From: Bolinopsis microptera
Taxonomy: Eukaryota > Ctenophora > Tentaculata > Lobata > Bolinopsidae
NCBI RefSeq assembly: GCF_026151205.1
Contig: NC_087077.1
Span: 2,666,001-2,730,000, forward strand
DNA: 64,000 nt
Direction of reading: 5' to 3'
The notes beneath the pieces were generated by a model, which was not told where the DNA came from, searched no databases, and saw only the letters and a program-made list of their open reading frames with translations. Of the stretch, positions 44,425 through 54,281 are shown piece by piece. Every line of letters starts with the position of its first letter. Positions within the stretch are counted from its first letter, which is position 1. Position numbers and translations under genes: made by a program.

Positions 44425-45059
44425 CATATTTAACATATTTAAGATATTTTTTAAGGTGGTGTTTTGTTAGCTCGGGACTTGGGTTAGCGACAGTTTTATG
44501 TTGTAGGTTTATAACCTACCAGGACGCGCGCCGAGTTGGACTCGTTGGAACAAATATTTTACGAGTATCACCCGTTAAGTTTTATGTAGCAGGCAGATTC
44601 AGAAGCACTGAAGCAGGTTATATTACCAGTCCACAAAATAAAATTACTTAATATCGTACATAAATTATACAGAAGTTCATTGCACTTTTTTATGTTACTG
44701 TATCTTGATTATTATTATTTGATAAATAATTACTATTTGTGGCGACTCGTTTCTTTCTTAGATGATTTTTATTATTTTACGCAGATTTTAGTGGACTTCA
44801 CATGAATTGGTTGAATCAATTTTTAGAATTGTGTTGAAGTTTATTTCTGTAATTGTTTGTGATATATGCTAGTTTTACTTACATTTCTACAATCATCTGG
44901 TGTGGAAATCTTCTTCTTTCCTTTTTATGAATTATTGTCAATAAATAAGGTGATATGACAAAATCCAGTCAGATATTATTATAAACAACATTCTTTAATG
45001 GTAAATTTTTAATTATCTTAATTTTTTGATCTTTGTAGGGGTATAGGTAGTGCTATGAG
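44425..45059. other. Gap between archease and thiolase
   Basis: AT-rich. A possible acceptor (TTGATCTTTGTAG) lies 28 bases before the thiolase ATG, so a 5' noncoding exon may lie upstream. No other feature is visible. Confidence 0.4.
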
Positions 45060-46337
45060 ATGGTATCGAAGGCGATGTTTATTGACGGTATCAGGACGCC
45101 GTTCCAACTCCCCCACACCGGTTACGCCAACATGACAGGCGCCGCCCTCCTCTCAGCCGCCATACGCCGCCTTCTCTCCCGAGTTAAAATAGACAAACTC
45201 GAAATCAACCACATGGTAGTTGGCAATGTTTTCCACGAAATAAAGAGCCCTAACATTGGGGCAGTATCCGCTGTGGCGTCAGGTATTAATGTGCCTTCTC
45301 ATTCTCTATCCATGGCGTGCATTAGTGGGCAGGCTGCTCTGGCGAAGGGTATCGAGATGATAAACTCAGATTACGCTGAGGTAGTGTTAGTTGGCGGTGT
45401 TGAGTACCTCTCTGATTTACCTGTGTTAGTCAACGAAAAGGTACGGAAGACTTTCATAAAATGTAAGAACCCAGACTTGACCCGAAGACAGAAACTAGCT
45501 CTCCTCTCCAAAATCAGACCCCGTGACGCGGCCCCAGACTTCCTCAAAGTGGTCGAGTTCCAAACAAAAGAAACTTTCGTGCACAACGGCGACAAGATAG
45601 CTGCCCGGTTCGGTATCAGCAGGTGGGACCAGGACGAGTACGGCTACAGATCTCACCGCCTCTCTAAGAAAGCTGCAGTAGAGGAGAAGTTCCCCTTTAT
45701 TTGTGCCGTACAACATTCTAAAACTAACGAAACTGTCAGTACAGACGGTACGCTGAGACGTTGGACTCGAGAGAAAATGAGCAAGAGACGGCCCGTACTG
45801 CGCGGCGGCTCTGTTACCATCGCTACTGCTAATCAACCCTGTGATGGGGCTGCTGTCTGCCTCCTCGCTTCAGAGCGCGCGGCTCAGCGCCTTAATATGT
45901 CCCCACGTGCGGAACTTTCTCCTGTGTTGTTCGCAGCTTGCTCCCCAAAAACAGACTTACTCATGGGTACCACTCACTCTCTTGCCAGACTCAAGTTAGA
46001 AAAAGGAGTAGACCTCGAGAAAGCTGATGTTTTAGAATTCTATGAAGGGTTCGGAGGTGAAGTTTTATCCCAACTCTCAGCTCTTTCAAGCACTAAGTAC
46101 GCTCAAGACGTGTTCAGTCAGGACACATGTATAGCAGATCTTGATATTGATAAACTGAACCTGTGGGGTGGTACGATAGGACTAGGTCACCCGTTCGGAG
46201 CTACTGGTATCAGGTTGTTGTTGCACACTGTGGGGAGGCTGGAGGAAGAGGATGGGGAATTGGGGGTGGTGGCAGGGTGTGCTGGGGGCGGTCAGGGAGC
46301 CGCATTTACTGTTACCAGGATCAGACTGGGTGGATAA
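45060..46337 (+). CDS. Thiolase, HADHB-like (3-ketoacyl-CoA thiolase)
   Basis: It matches the beta subunit of the mitochondrial trifunctional protein, which cleaves 3-ketoacyl-CoA in beta-oxidation. 425 residues, single exon. It opens with IDGIRTPFQLPHTGY, then the nucleophile loop SMACISGQAAL with the acyl-accepting Cys, VVLVGGVEYLSDLP, and a C-terminal GLGHPFGATG (catalytic His) and GCAGGGQG (second Cys). An in-frame stop 12 bases upstream fixes the ATG, and residue 1 sits just before the first strand of the fold, so no mitochondrial transit peptide is present. The HEAF motif of HADHB reads YEGF here. Both differences suggest a divergent or relocated paralogue rather than the canonical subunit (inference). 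The gene is GC-rich compared with its flanks. Confidence 0.92.
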   Translation: MVSKAMFIDGIRTPFQLPHTGYANMTGAALLSAAIRRLLSRVKIDKLEINHMVVGNVFHEIKSPNIGAVSAVASGINVPSHSLSMACISGQAALAKGIEMINSDYAEVVLVGGVEYLSDLPVLVNEKVRKTFIKCKNPDLTRRQKLALLSKIRPRDAAPDFLKVVEFQTKETFVHNGDKIAARFGISRWDQDEYGYRSHRLSKKAAVEEKFPFICAVQHSKTNETVSTDGTLRRWTREKMSKRRPVLRGGSVTIATANQPCDGAAVCLLASERAAQRLNMSPRAELSPVLFAACSPKTDLLMGTTHSLARLKLEKGVDLEKADVLEFYEGFGGEVLSQLSALSSTKYAQDVFSQDTCIADLDIDKLNLWGGTIGLGHPFGATGIRLLLHTVGRLEEEDGELGVVAGCAGGGQGAAFTVTRIRLGG

Positions 46338-47319
46338 GAGTCTCTCTTGCTCGACAGTTGTGGAGCAAGAGGCCCTGATGTGGCCCTTTTATGTGAGCAG
46401 TGTGCCACAGGAGAACCATGATGATAACTGATTGATCGTCACCAAACGTTACCACGTGATTGGGTTATTTGTACATAAAATGATTTTGAAGTATTCGTAA
46501 ACTGAATGTAAATATGAGTGTTGACTTTGTTATGAAGTGGATTCTGATGCAGTTCTTTTACCTTTACCTTTGCTTTGTCCTTTATACATGAGTAATTTGT
46601 GGGGTAGCTTGTTGTTTTGATTTTGATACTTTATGAGTAACTTATCCTTTATTATTACATTATGTAGGATCAGTAGTAGTATCGCTTATTCTGTGTCATA
46701 TTTTTCTAGAGTTTAGACTACTAGACTATAGGAAAATTGCATTATTACCAAAGCGAATGATTAAACAGAGATTTAAACGGAGGTTTGTGTCAATAAATGA
46801 CGGCTGTTCAAATTTGGTTGATTGGTTGAATAAGGATTTACAGGCTTTCCATACTAAATAACCCATTTATCTAACGAAAAGATTATGATATGGTAATGGT
46901 CCCAGTTTTATTACAATGTAATGTGAGATGTTAACTATTTCTGTTCAAAGAAAGTCATGATTAAGACCATGGCTAAGATATGGTATGTTTTTGAGGCTTA
47001 ATGGCCAATGGTACCGTGGTGCCACTTTGCATTCTGGTCGCGAATTATAGGAGTTTGTTATTCGTGGCCTCTCTTAAACAATTTTTAATGTGTTAACTTG
47101 AGGAATTAAACTTTAAGGTTTTTATTTTCATCTCAAAACTTGTATCTCTGCTTTTATTCTACTTACAGTAGCAAATTAAACGAATTTGGATAATGGTTCA
47201 GTACAAAATTCTATGTAGGTTGTCTTTTAAAGTCAATCTAAAAGTATCCTCTGTGGCAAATACCTAAATTTGTTTTTTTGAAAGATGAGAAGAAAGTTTC
47301 TTCTAATCAAACCGAAATC
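46338..47319. other. Intergenic, no gene seen
   Basis: AT-rich flank between the thiolase and the next gene; no RNA gene or repeat is recognised. Confidence 0.4.
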
Positions 47320-50204
47320 ATGTTTCATTATTCACACCGAAAATATCCCAGAATGATAGGACTTGAGACCCTGTATGATCGACTTCTTCTCGAACAATCT
47401 CCCCCTACCCTGCAATCAGACTTCCACGAGCTCTTCCTATCTGTGAAGAATTCTCCTTCTCACATCTCGTCTTTCAACTCTAAAATATTCTACTCGGCCC
47501 TGCTGTCGGATGAAACCTATCCTGTAGCTTTGTCGAAACTTCTGGCGAATGTTTGGCGCCAGTGTCATGGATTCACCGCTACATTGCCGATAAAACTGTC
47601 AGACTATTTGACTGCTGTCGGAGATTTTCAGCTGGAGAAATATTTCGTCGCCGAGCTTCGATCACTACCAGATGTTCTGTTTGAGGAAGTGTCCAACAGG
47701 ATACTTCAGATAGTCATTAATAACAAAGCTTTCGTAAAACTAGTACCTCACATCTTAGAAGTTGACACTTTAAAGTGTAAGACAGGTATTGGTTCTGGTA
47801 ATATTTCAATTAAATGTCTGGAACATGCCACCCAGCGGTTAGATTCACTAGACGAACCATCTGTAACTAAACTAGTCCAACATGTCTCCGAGATATCCTA
47901 CATGGTTTGCTACACGGGCACAGGGACTGTTATCAGGACAACTTCGGAGACTTGCGACATCATCGACAAAGTTTCATCTCACGACACCGACATTTCCTCT
48001 GTTTTTGATCAGATTCACCCCTCGGACTCTGTCTTCGCGGAACTTCATACCGGATCAAAATCAACCTGCTGTCACTTCGAAGTGCTTACCAACCTTAACA
48101 CCCACTTCACTCACCTTGCTCCGGTATATGACGCTGGTAGACTGTTCCTGGACAGTCTCTCCGTACACTGTGTCTGTGATGATGAACCAAATAAACTGAT
48201 ACACCTGTATTCTCTGAGCAAGTACCTGCTGTCCGACCAACTGTCACGTGCTCTCTACACACCGGAACATGTAGAGTATTTGGAGAACCTGGTGGAGAGT
48301 GTTCCTGAAGAGAGCTTGGAGATTATAGTGTCTTCTCCCATCTACAAAGCTCTCAATTTTGACCCGATTACTGCGGAATGGAGAGAGTTAGTCACCCAAG
48401 TCCGGAATGGGTTGTCAAAATCAAACGAGAGTTTTGATGTTATGATGAACACCACTGATTTAGAGTTCAATATGATAGAAGATTGTATCAGTCTAGTGAA
48501 TGTTTTGAATACTTCTCAACTTGCTTTAATGTTCTCGAGGACTCTTGGGGCTAACAATTCCATTATCCCCTTGCAACAGAAAATACTTATCGTACGGAAC
48601 ATTATTGACACTATAAAGAAGTCTTCTGTGAAGAACCTCTCAAGTTTTAGTAAATCTCTGTACAACGATTGTGGGTTTTCTTTCTCTCAACTCGACCAGT
48701 TTTCTCCTGAAACCAAAGATGTTATACTCGGAGATAATGGAAATATGACTAAAACGATCAACCAGCTGGGCAGCAAAGGGGCTGGAAAGTGGAAAGAAAA
48801 ACTTTACCACTCACTCCTAACTTATTTCACTTTAATGCCAGACGAACTATTAAGAAGTTTGATCGGTCAGGCTACTCGCAACAAAGCTTTGTCTTCCTCG
48901 GTGGCTGTATTTCTGAAAGATTCGTTACCTTTTACTCTAAATCCATTGATACCTACTTCAGAAGTCGTGTTCCTTTCCCTTAAAACAGAGTTTCAACTCC
49001 TCAAGACGCTGAAGGAGGTTAAACAGTTTGATGGGTTCATTGAGACCCTCAAACCGCTCGTTTCCCATCAAACAATCCTTAAATTGCTTCTTCTACCGCT
49101 CATAAAATCTTGCCAGGACAACCAATTCACCACTCTAACCTGGCTGCAGCTATACCTCCAACGGGAACCATTCTACAACTTCTCTCTTTTCTATGAGCTG
49201 GTTAGAATCTGGGCTACCCCAGATCTAGACGGGAACTGTTCAGAGCTGCTTGACGATGGAGACATCCTGGACGATCTCAGCGCTCAGATCATGGATTACC
49301 CTAAAGAAGCGTACTTGATGCTGAAGATGGTGACTCAAGGGTGGGGTTGGAAGGCGGGTTTGAGGTTCGCATCAATAATGGAAGAGCCCGAAAATCAAGC
49401 TCCCAAAGATGGTTGGAGATTTGGATTTGAGTGTTCATGTTTTGATGGACTGTTTAGGTTTTGTAGAGGGTGACTTCAGGGACGAGAGAGGTGAACCGTC
49501 AGCTTCTATTGCTCTGTGTCTCCTACAGCTTGCCAAATATTCCAGTTCATCTCTTAAGTTTAAACTCTCTAATCTAAACCAATCTTCTATTACTGATTCT
49601 GTTTTCACACAGTTCAGCAAAATCTCTACGCGATCACTTAAAGAATGGGAAAATGTTTATAGATTCTTGGACGAATGCTTCAGCGAAGAAACTCTAAATC
49701 TTACCCATTTTCTCGTGAACAGAGGAGAGATATCTGATCTAACAGCGGCTATCAAAAAATCTGCAGATGTATGTAATGGAATTGAACTAAATTATCTTCC
49801 TTACTTCACTAATGACGTGCTCACTTTCATTGTTTTATCGGCTGTGTCTGGAAACACCACAGCGCTTCGCTGGTTTGGCAAGGTCTGTGAAACATTTAAC
49901 AACTCCAATCCTGGGCCTGAAACTGATCCTGATGAGAACTTTGTAGTACAGACTATTCACGTCAGTGTTTCCCAAGATGAACCTACAGATAACATCAAAA
50001 AAGCTGAAAGAGAAAACATCGACCAGATCCTTTATCTTCGTGTGCGTTTTGTTGAAGGTGCTTCAATCACAGTCGCTTGAGACCCTCCTCCTAAGCATGG
50101 CTCCGCACGTCAACATTACTTCGGGTGATGCGAAGAAAGCTTTGGCTTTACTACCAGCGTCTCTACAGAGCACTTTATCCATTAAGAGAGTCCCCGTAGT
50201 GTAG
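47320..50204 (+). CDS. Large unrecognised helical protein, open frame broken twice
   Basis: A nearly continuous coding stretch of ~960 codons. The first frame is open to 49473, the second covers about 49409-50080 and the third ends at the stop 50202-50204; each step shifts by +1. Residues on both sides of each break keep the same leucine-rich helical style (LLLPLIKSCQDNQF; IALCLLQLAKYSSS; LLSMAPHVNITSGD), so one protein is intended. No intron with clear GT-AG sites of the right length was found at the breaks; assembly indels, tiny introns or a decaying gene are all possible. I start at the first ATG (MFHYSH); an upstream exon cannot be excluded. The composition suggests an alpha-solenoid, but I do not recognise the family. 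Confidence 0.7.
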
Positions 50205-52314
50205 TGCGACACACATCCCAGTGTCTTAAGATTTAAGATGGTTTCCTCTAATGAATAGATATTTGACATATTCTTTTGGTTTTAATTTTCAACGATGTAT
50301 TGATATTCATTTTAAGGATAAAAACTCTTGACTTTTATTTCATTTTATTTAAATTTTTGTTTAATAATATTCAATTTAATAAAATTATGATAAATTGCTC
50401 GTTTTACTTATCACTATCAAATCTACTCAATCTAGTTTCTCATTCAAGTCGGTAGAAAAGTAGAAATTAAACTCTGGTATACAATATACATTTTCATAAA
50501 AGTCAAACTTGGTATATATTATCATCAGTGCTGCTTGATCACGAAATATTGATAAAATGTCGCATTTAAGAGACTGTAAAATAAAATGAGCACTTTGAAA
50601 TGAAAATAAAGAATATAAATATATCCATTATGAATTAAGAGGCGTGAGATTAAAAAAATTCAAACTCTACTCTCCCTTAATTATTGGTTACCTCTCAATA
50701 AATCTGGATTTTGGTGGGGATTGAAAGATATTTTTCCTGAGACGTGACTGGTACTGGTAGTGGTAGCAGCGATTAATCATTAATAAATCGAATAAGCTTC
50801 CATAAATATAAAGATATTTTTCCTGATACGTGACTGGCATTAATAAATCGAATCAGCTTCCTTCATTGACCAATTTAATCCCAGAAGCACTGTCAAGTGT
50901 CAAAACAAATATGTCTCACCTCCAACCTCCCATCCTAATCCAGATCATATTAAAAAAATAATATTTGTGTACGATAACATTTACTGGGCCGCGCTCAGCC
51001 TGTCATTCCGCCGATGATTATGAACATAAATATAAATATAATACTAATATACATATAATAGCCTGAGGTCCCCAGGTGAGATAACATTAGAAAATAATTG
51101 CGATATTATGACGAAAAAACGTTCCAAAGGGCGAAGTCTATCGGTGTCTTGAAAAAGAAGTAGGAAATGAACTCCATTTATAAAATATAATCGCGAAAAA
51201 TAACATTTTGAACACCGACAAGTCCGACATGGTCCATAAAACATGGCCAATGGGCAAATTCATTGTTTATACTCCAGTTTATCGTTCAAAAAGTAAGGAA
51301 TTCATATTCCTTTTATTCCTATCCTAAAATCAGTCTACAGTTGGAAGAGTTTGATATTCTGTCGTTCTAGCCAACTATCGATATCTGAAAGAAGTAGAGC
51401 TCTGTAAATGAAATACCAAAGTAATGTCATGTAGAATTTGTGAGTAAATTCTTCTTTCCGATCTATTTGCAGAGGAAATTAAGCTTAATATAAAGTTGAC
51501 CACTTCTTAACAAGATATGATATTATGAGTTAAGAGTCACAACAGTTGTTCTAACACTAACAGCAACAGGAGAAAATAGGTTTGAAAAACTTAATAATCT
51601 ATTGCATACATTTTCTTAAGCTGTGACTATCGAATATTACGTGAGCAGGAGCAATGACGGATCTTCTGGTGGTTTTGTTGGTTCAGTATTCATGCGCTGC
51701 ACAGAAATCTGATGGAAAATGTCATAAGTAAATTTTAGTGCAAAATGATGTATCGTTATTTAAAGAATGCCCGTTGATTTATCGAAGATGTCAGATGTTT
51801 GCTTCATCTGCCCCAATCCATAATTACGAAACCATGGTCAAGATTAAGAATCACTTATTTAAAATTTTGTTACCTGGAAGTCAAGATAGAGACAGGATTA
51901 ATTAAAAGGTTCTCCTTTTTTCCCGTCAGAGCTTTTGTAGTTCATGATTACCATTTACAATTTTCTATTTATTAATTGTATCTTGCATTTTTCTTAAGCA
52001 TGATACAATTAACATTGTAAATTATTTTAATAACGATTTTAGGCGATAAAAAAACATAATTGTGAGTAATCTAGATAATAATTAAATGTTAAAGCAACAT
52101 CGTGAACAAAAAACATTCCCATGAGTTTTGCTGCACGATATCACACCTTAATTAATGAACTTAATAACTAATAAACTATTTAAATAATAACTTTGTTATA
52201 CATGTTGGGAAACGTATAGTTTTGTTGGGGACCCCGACCATTTCTGGAAACAACTGACCTATTTTCTTTAATCTGATATTAATTGGTTGTGTTTGTACCT
52301 GGTTGTGTTTGTAC
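50205..52314. other. Intergenic, no firm gene
   Basis: AT-rich. A ~60-base block ('gatatttttcctgagacgtgactgg' type, with 'cattaataaatcgaat(a/c)agcttcc') occurs twice near 50728-50870. A possible plus-strand signal-peptide exon lies at 51655-51726 (MTDLLVVLLVQYSCAAQ) followed by GTAAAT, but no partner exon was found. Confidence 0.4.
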
Positions 52315-52521
52315 CTGTTTTTACACAACCAGAGTTGGTGAGACAGCTAGTCAGATTCAGCCCCCCGTTCTGACAGGTCGCTTTCATTTCAATCTTGTTA
52401 CAGTCTCGGTTAGTGTGCTTTCTCTTGCATTTTAGTTGGACAGTCTCGCCGTGCTTCACTGGTAGTTCAGGTTCCGTAATTGACAGGTTCTTCCATGAAG
52501 GATCCATTACGGTGCACTTCG
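52315..52521 (-). CDS. Sushi/CCP-like extracellular domain exon
   Basis: The minus-strand exon has a CTCAG acceptor and an ACAG|GTACAA donor. It encodes KCTVMDPSWKNLSITEPELP followed by a run with regularly spaced Cys (VQLKCKRKH, KATCQNGG, LTSCL, GCVKTG). The CxV-x-GxxxxLxC pattern resembles a complement control (sushi) module, which occurs in secreted and surface adhesion or immune proteins. It shares the start DP(S/T)W(K/N)N with the next exon upstream, so the two are duplicated modules. The rest of the gene is not resolved. Confidence 0.6.
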
Positions 52522-52676
52522 CTGAGAAAATATTGAAAATGTTTATATACACTACTATAGTCATAGATAAATCCTTTAAAATGATTTGTGAATACATTAA
52601 AACATTTTTTAAGAAGTAGTCGAGGATCAGGAATTTTACTTCAAATATGAAATAAGCGAATATTTGTTGTTTTCAC

Positions 52677-52860
52677 CTTTACAAGATGGTTCCGGGTCAG
52701 CTTCAAACTGAGAATCGTTCAAACAAGTCACCGTATTGTTGCCCACAATATCATGGTCCGGTTCTACACACTTTACTGTCAGCACTGTCCCCGGTATCAC
52801 CGGAAACTTCGTTACAGTGGTCATGTTATTCCACGTTGGATCCAATGCCGTTACAATGTA
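52677..52860 (-). CDS. Second sushi/CCP-like exon
   Basis: It encodes ALDPTWNNMTTVTKFPVIPG, then VLTVKCVEPDH and NNTVTCLNDSQFEADPEPSC, with a TAAAG|GTGAAA donor. Phe-Pro-Val...Gly-Thr-x-Leu-x-Val-x-Cys and the closing W/F-x-x-x-P-x-C fit a sushi module. The first Cys of the module appears to be missing in the open frame, and the frame does not join cleanly to the exon at 53064; an intermediate exon or decay is possible. Confidence 0.58.
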
Positions 52861-53063
52861 CTAGAATTTAACATAACACGATTCTGGGGTGAACAAAAAT
52901 TGAATTAAATAGCATAAATTAAATTATTAAAAAATCTTTTGCATCAATTAAAACGACACCACAGTCACTTCTTGGCGCCATTTTGCATTTCATTGGCAGA
53001 AGAAAAACATAAGGTAAGCTGCAACGAACATAACTATTTCTGAAGTAAAGGTTGTCGTTTTAC

Positions 53064-53395
53064 CTGCTGGTGGTTTGGGTAATTTTATTCGGCAATAACC
53101 CGTTTCATCCGTCGGTCTGCTGGTCCAGATTGTCTTTTTATCTGGTAAAATGGACGGCCAGGGCTGGCAGAAATCATTTTCGACGTTAGTAGCTTGCTTC
53201 CAACTATCATCCTCACTAAAGTTTGCTTCTGACCAGTCCTCGTGATGTGCATTTGAGCATTTCCAATAATTATCAGTTTGAGATTCTATGACGTCCTCAC
53301 CAGCAGCGTCTTGAACTTTTACCTTGATGCCATAAGGTCCACCGGTGTTTTTACATTTTATTCCTACAACGACAGTGGACGCAAGGATCTGTCTA
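53064..53395 (-). CDS. Extracellular lectin-like domain exon, partial gene
   Basis: The open stretch encodes IKCKNTGGPYGIKVKVQDAA, GEDVIES, DNYWKCSNAHHEDW, DDSWKQATNV and KTIWTSRPTDETGYCRI. The DW...W..A and IWT...YCR pattern is typical of secreted multidomain invertebrate proteins with galactose-binding-like modules; I cannot name the family exactly. It ends at the donor CCAGCAG|GTAAAAC. The 5' boundary is approximate. It lies just upstream of two sushi-like exons on the same strand, so all three probably belong to one surface or secreted protein. Confidence 0.55.
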
Positions 53396-53498
53396 GGTAC
53401 TACGCATACGTATTTCCCGATGATAAATTACGTATTTCAAATTAAGTTGCAGTAACGCGCGAACATCTATATATGAATATTACATTACAGTATATGGA

Positions 53499-53571
53499 AT
53501 CGTGGCCTAATTGGTTAATACGCTAGCTCCATATCAGCAGATTGCGAGTTCGAGACTCGGATAGGATCATT
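53499..53571 (+). other. tRNA-like sequence (pseudo-tRNA or SINE head)
   Basis: TGGCCTAATTGG matches a Pol III A box and GAGTTCGAGACT a B box at tRNA spacing, resembling tRNA-Arg. The acceptor stem does not pair and position 33 is not T, so a functional tRNA is unlikely; a tRNA-derived SINE head or pseudogene is more plausible. Confidence 0.4.
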
Positions 53572-54281
53572 CTTTCCCATACTTTTTGGCAATTATGAAT
53601 AACTAATGAATAACTAAAAATACCTTTGTAATATAACTAGCAAGGTGAAATGAAATCGTCATCCGGCCGAAAAATTTATTATAGCCGTTTTAAAAGTCTA
53701 TTATAGCCGTTTTTTCTTTCCAGGCTGGATTCCTAGTCACTTTTTAAACTTATGCCACTGGGAAGTCCGTGTTAATCCGGTAACCGGTTTCAAAATTCAA
53801 GCAAGAGAGACTTGTGATCTTAGTCTGCGAATATTGTAATAGATAAAAATGCACTGGAACTGGGTCTCGGTTGAAAGTCTATTCCTCGAGGGAGGCATAA
53901 CTGCTTTATAACCTGAGAAGCTCTGCTCTGCAGCAGACCGACTGATTGGTTGCAGTTCAGCATAAGAATAGCAAGTCGCTGCAGCGTTTTCATTCGAGCA
54001 CCGTGAAGTCTCCAAAACGACTGTCAGTATTGCTATATTAATATACCACTGGGCCAGCGACGCACGCGCAAATATCACTAATCTGTAATCACGTATTTCA
54101 AAAGAGATAATAATAATAATAGGATTATGGCCACATAGCCATCTCGACAAAACTTGAAACCCAACTGCACTCTACGCTATTGCAGTTCGCACAATATTTT
54201 CAAAAAGAAAAATGTTCCTATCCGGAACATGTAATGATTAATTATTTTAAGGACGTTAACATGTAGTTCTGAATTTATTAA

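Noticed and set aside
53499-53571. Functional tRNA gene
   Set aside because: A and B boxes are present, but the acceptor stem does not pair and the anticodon loop lacks T33; kept only as a tRNA-like sequence.
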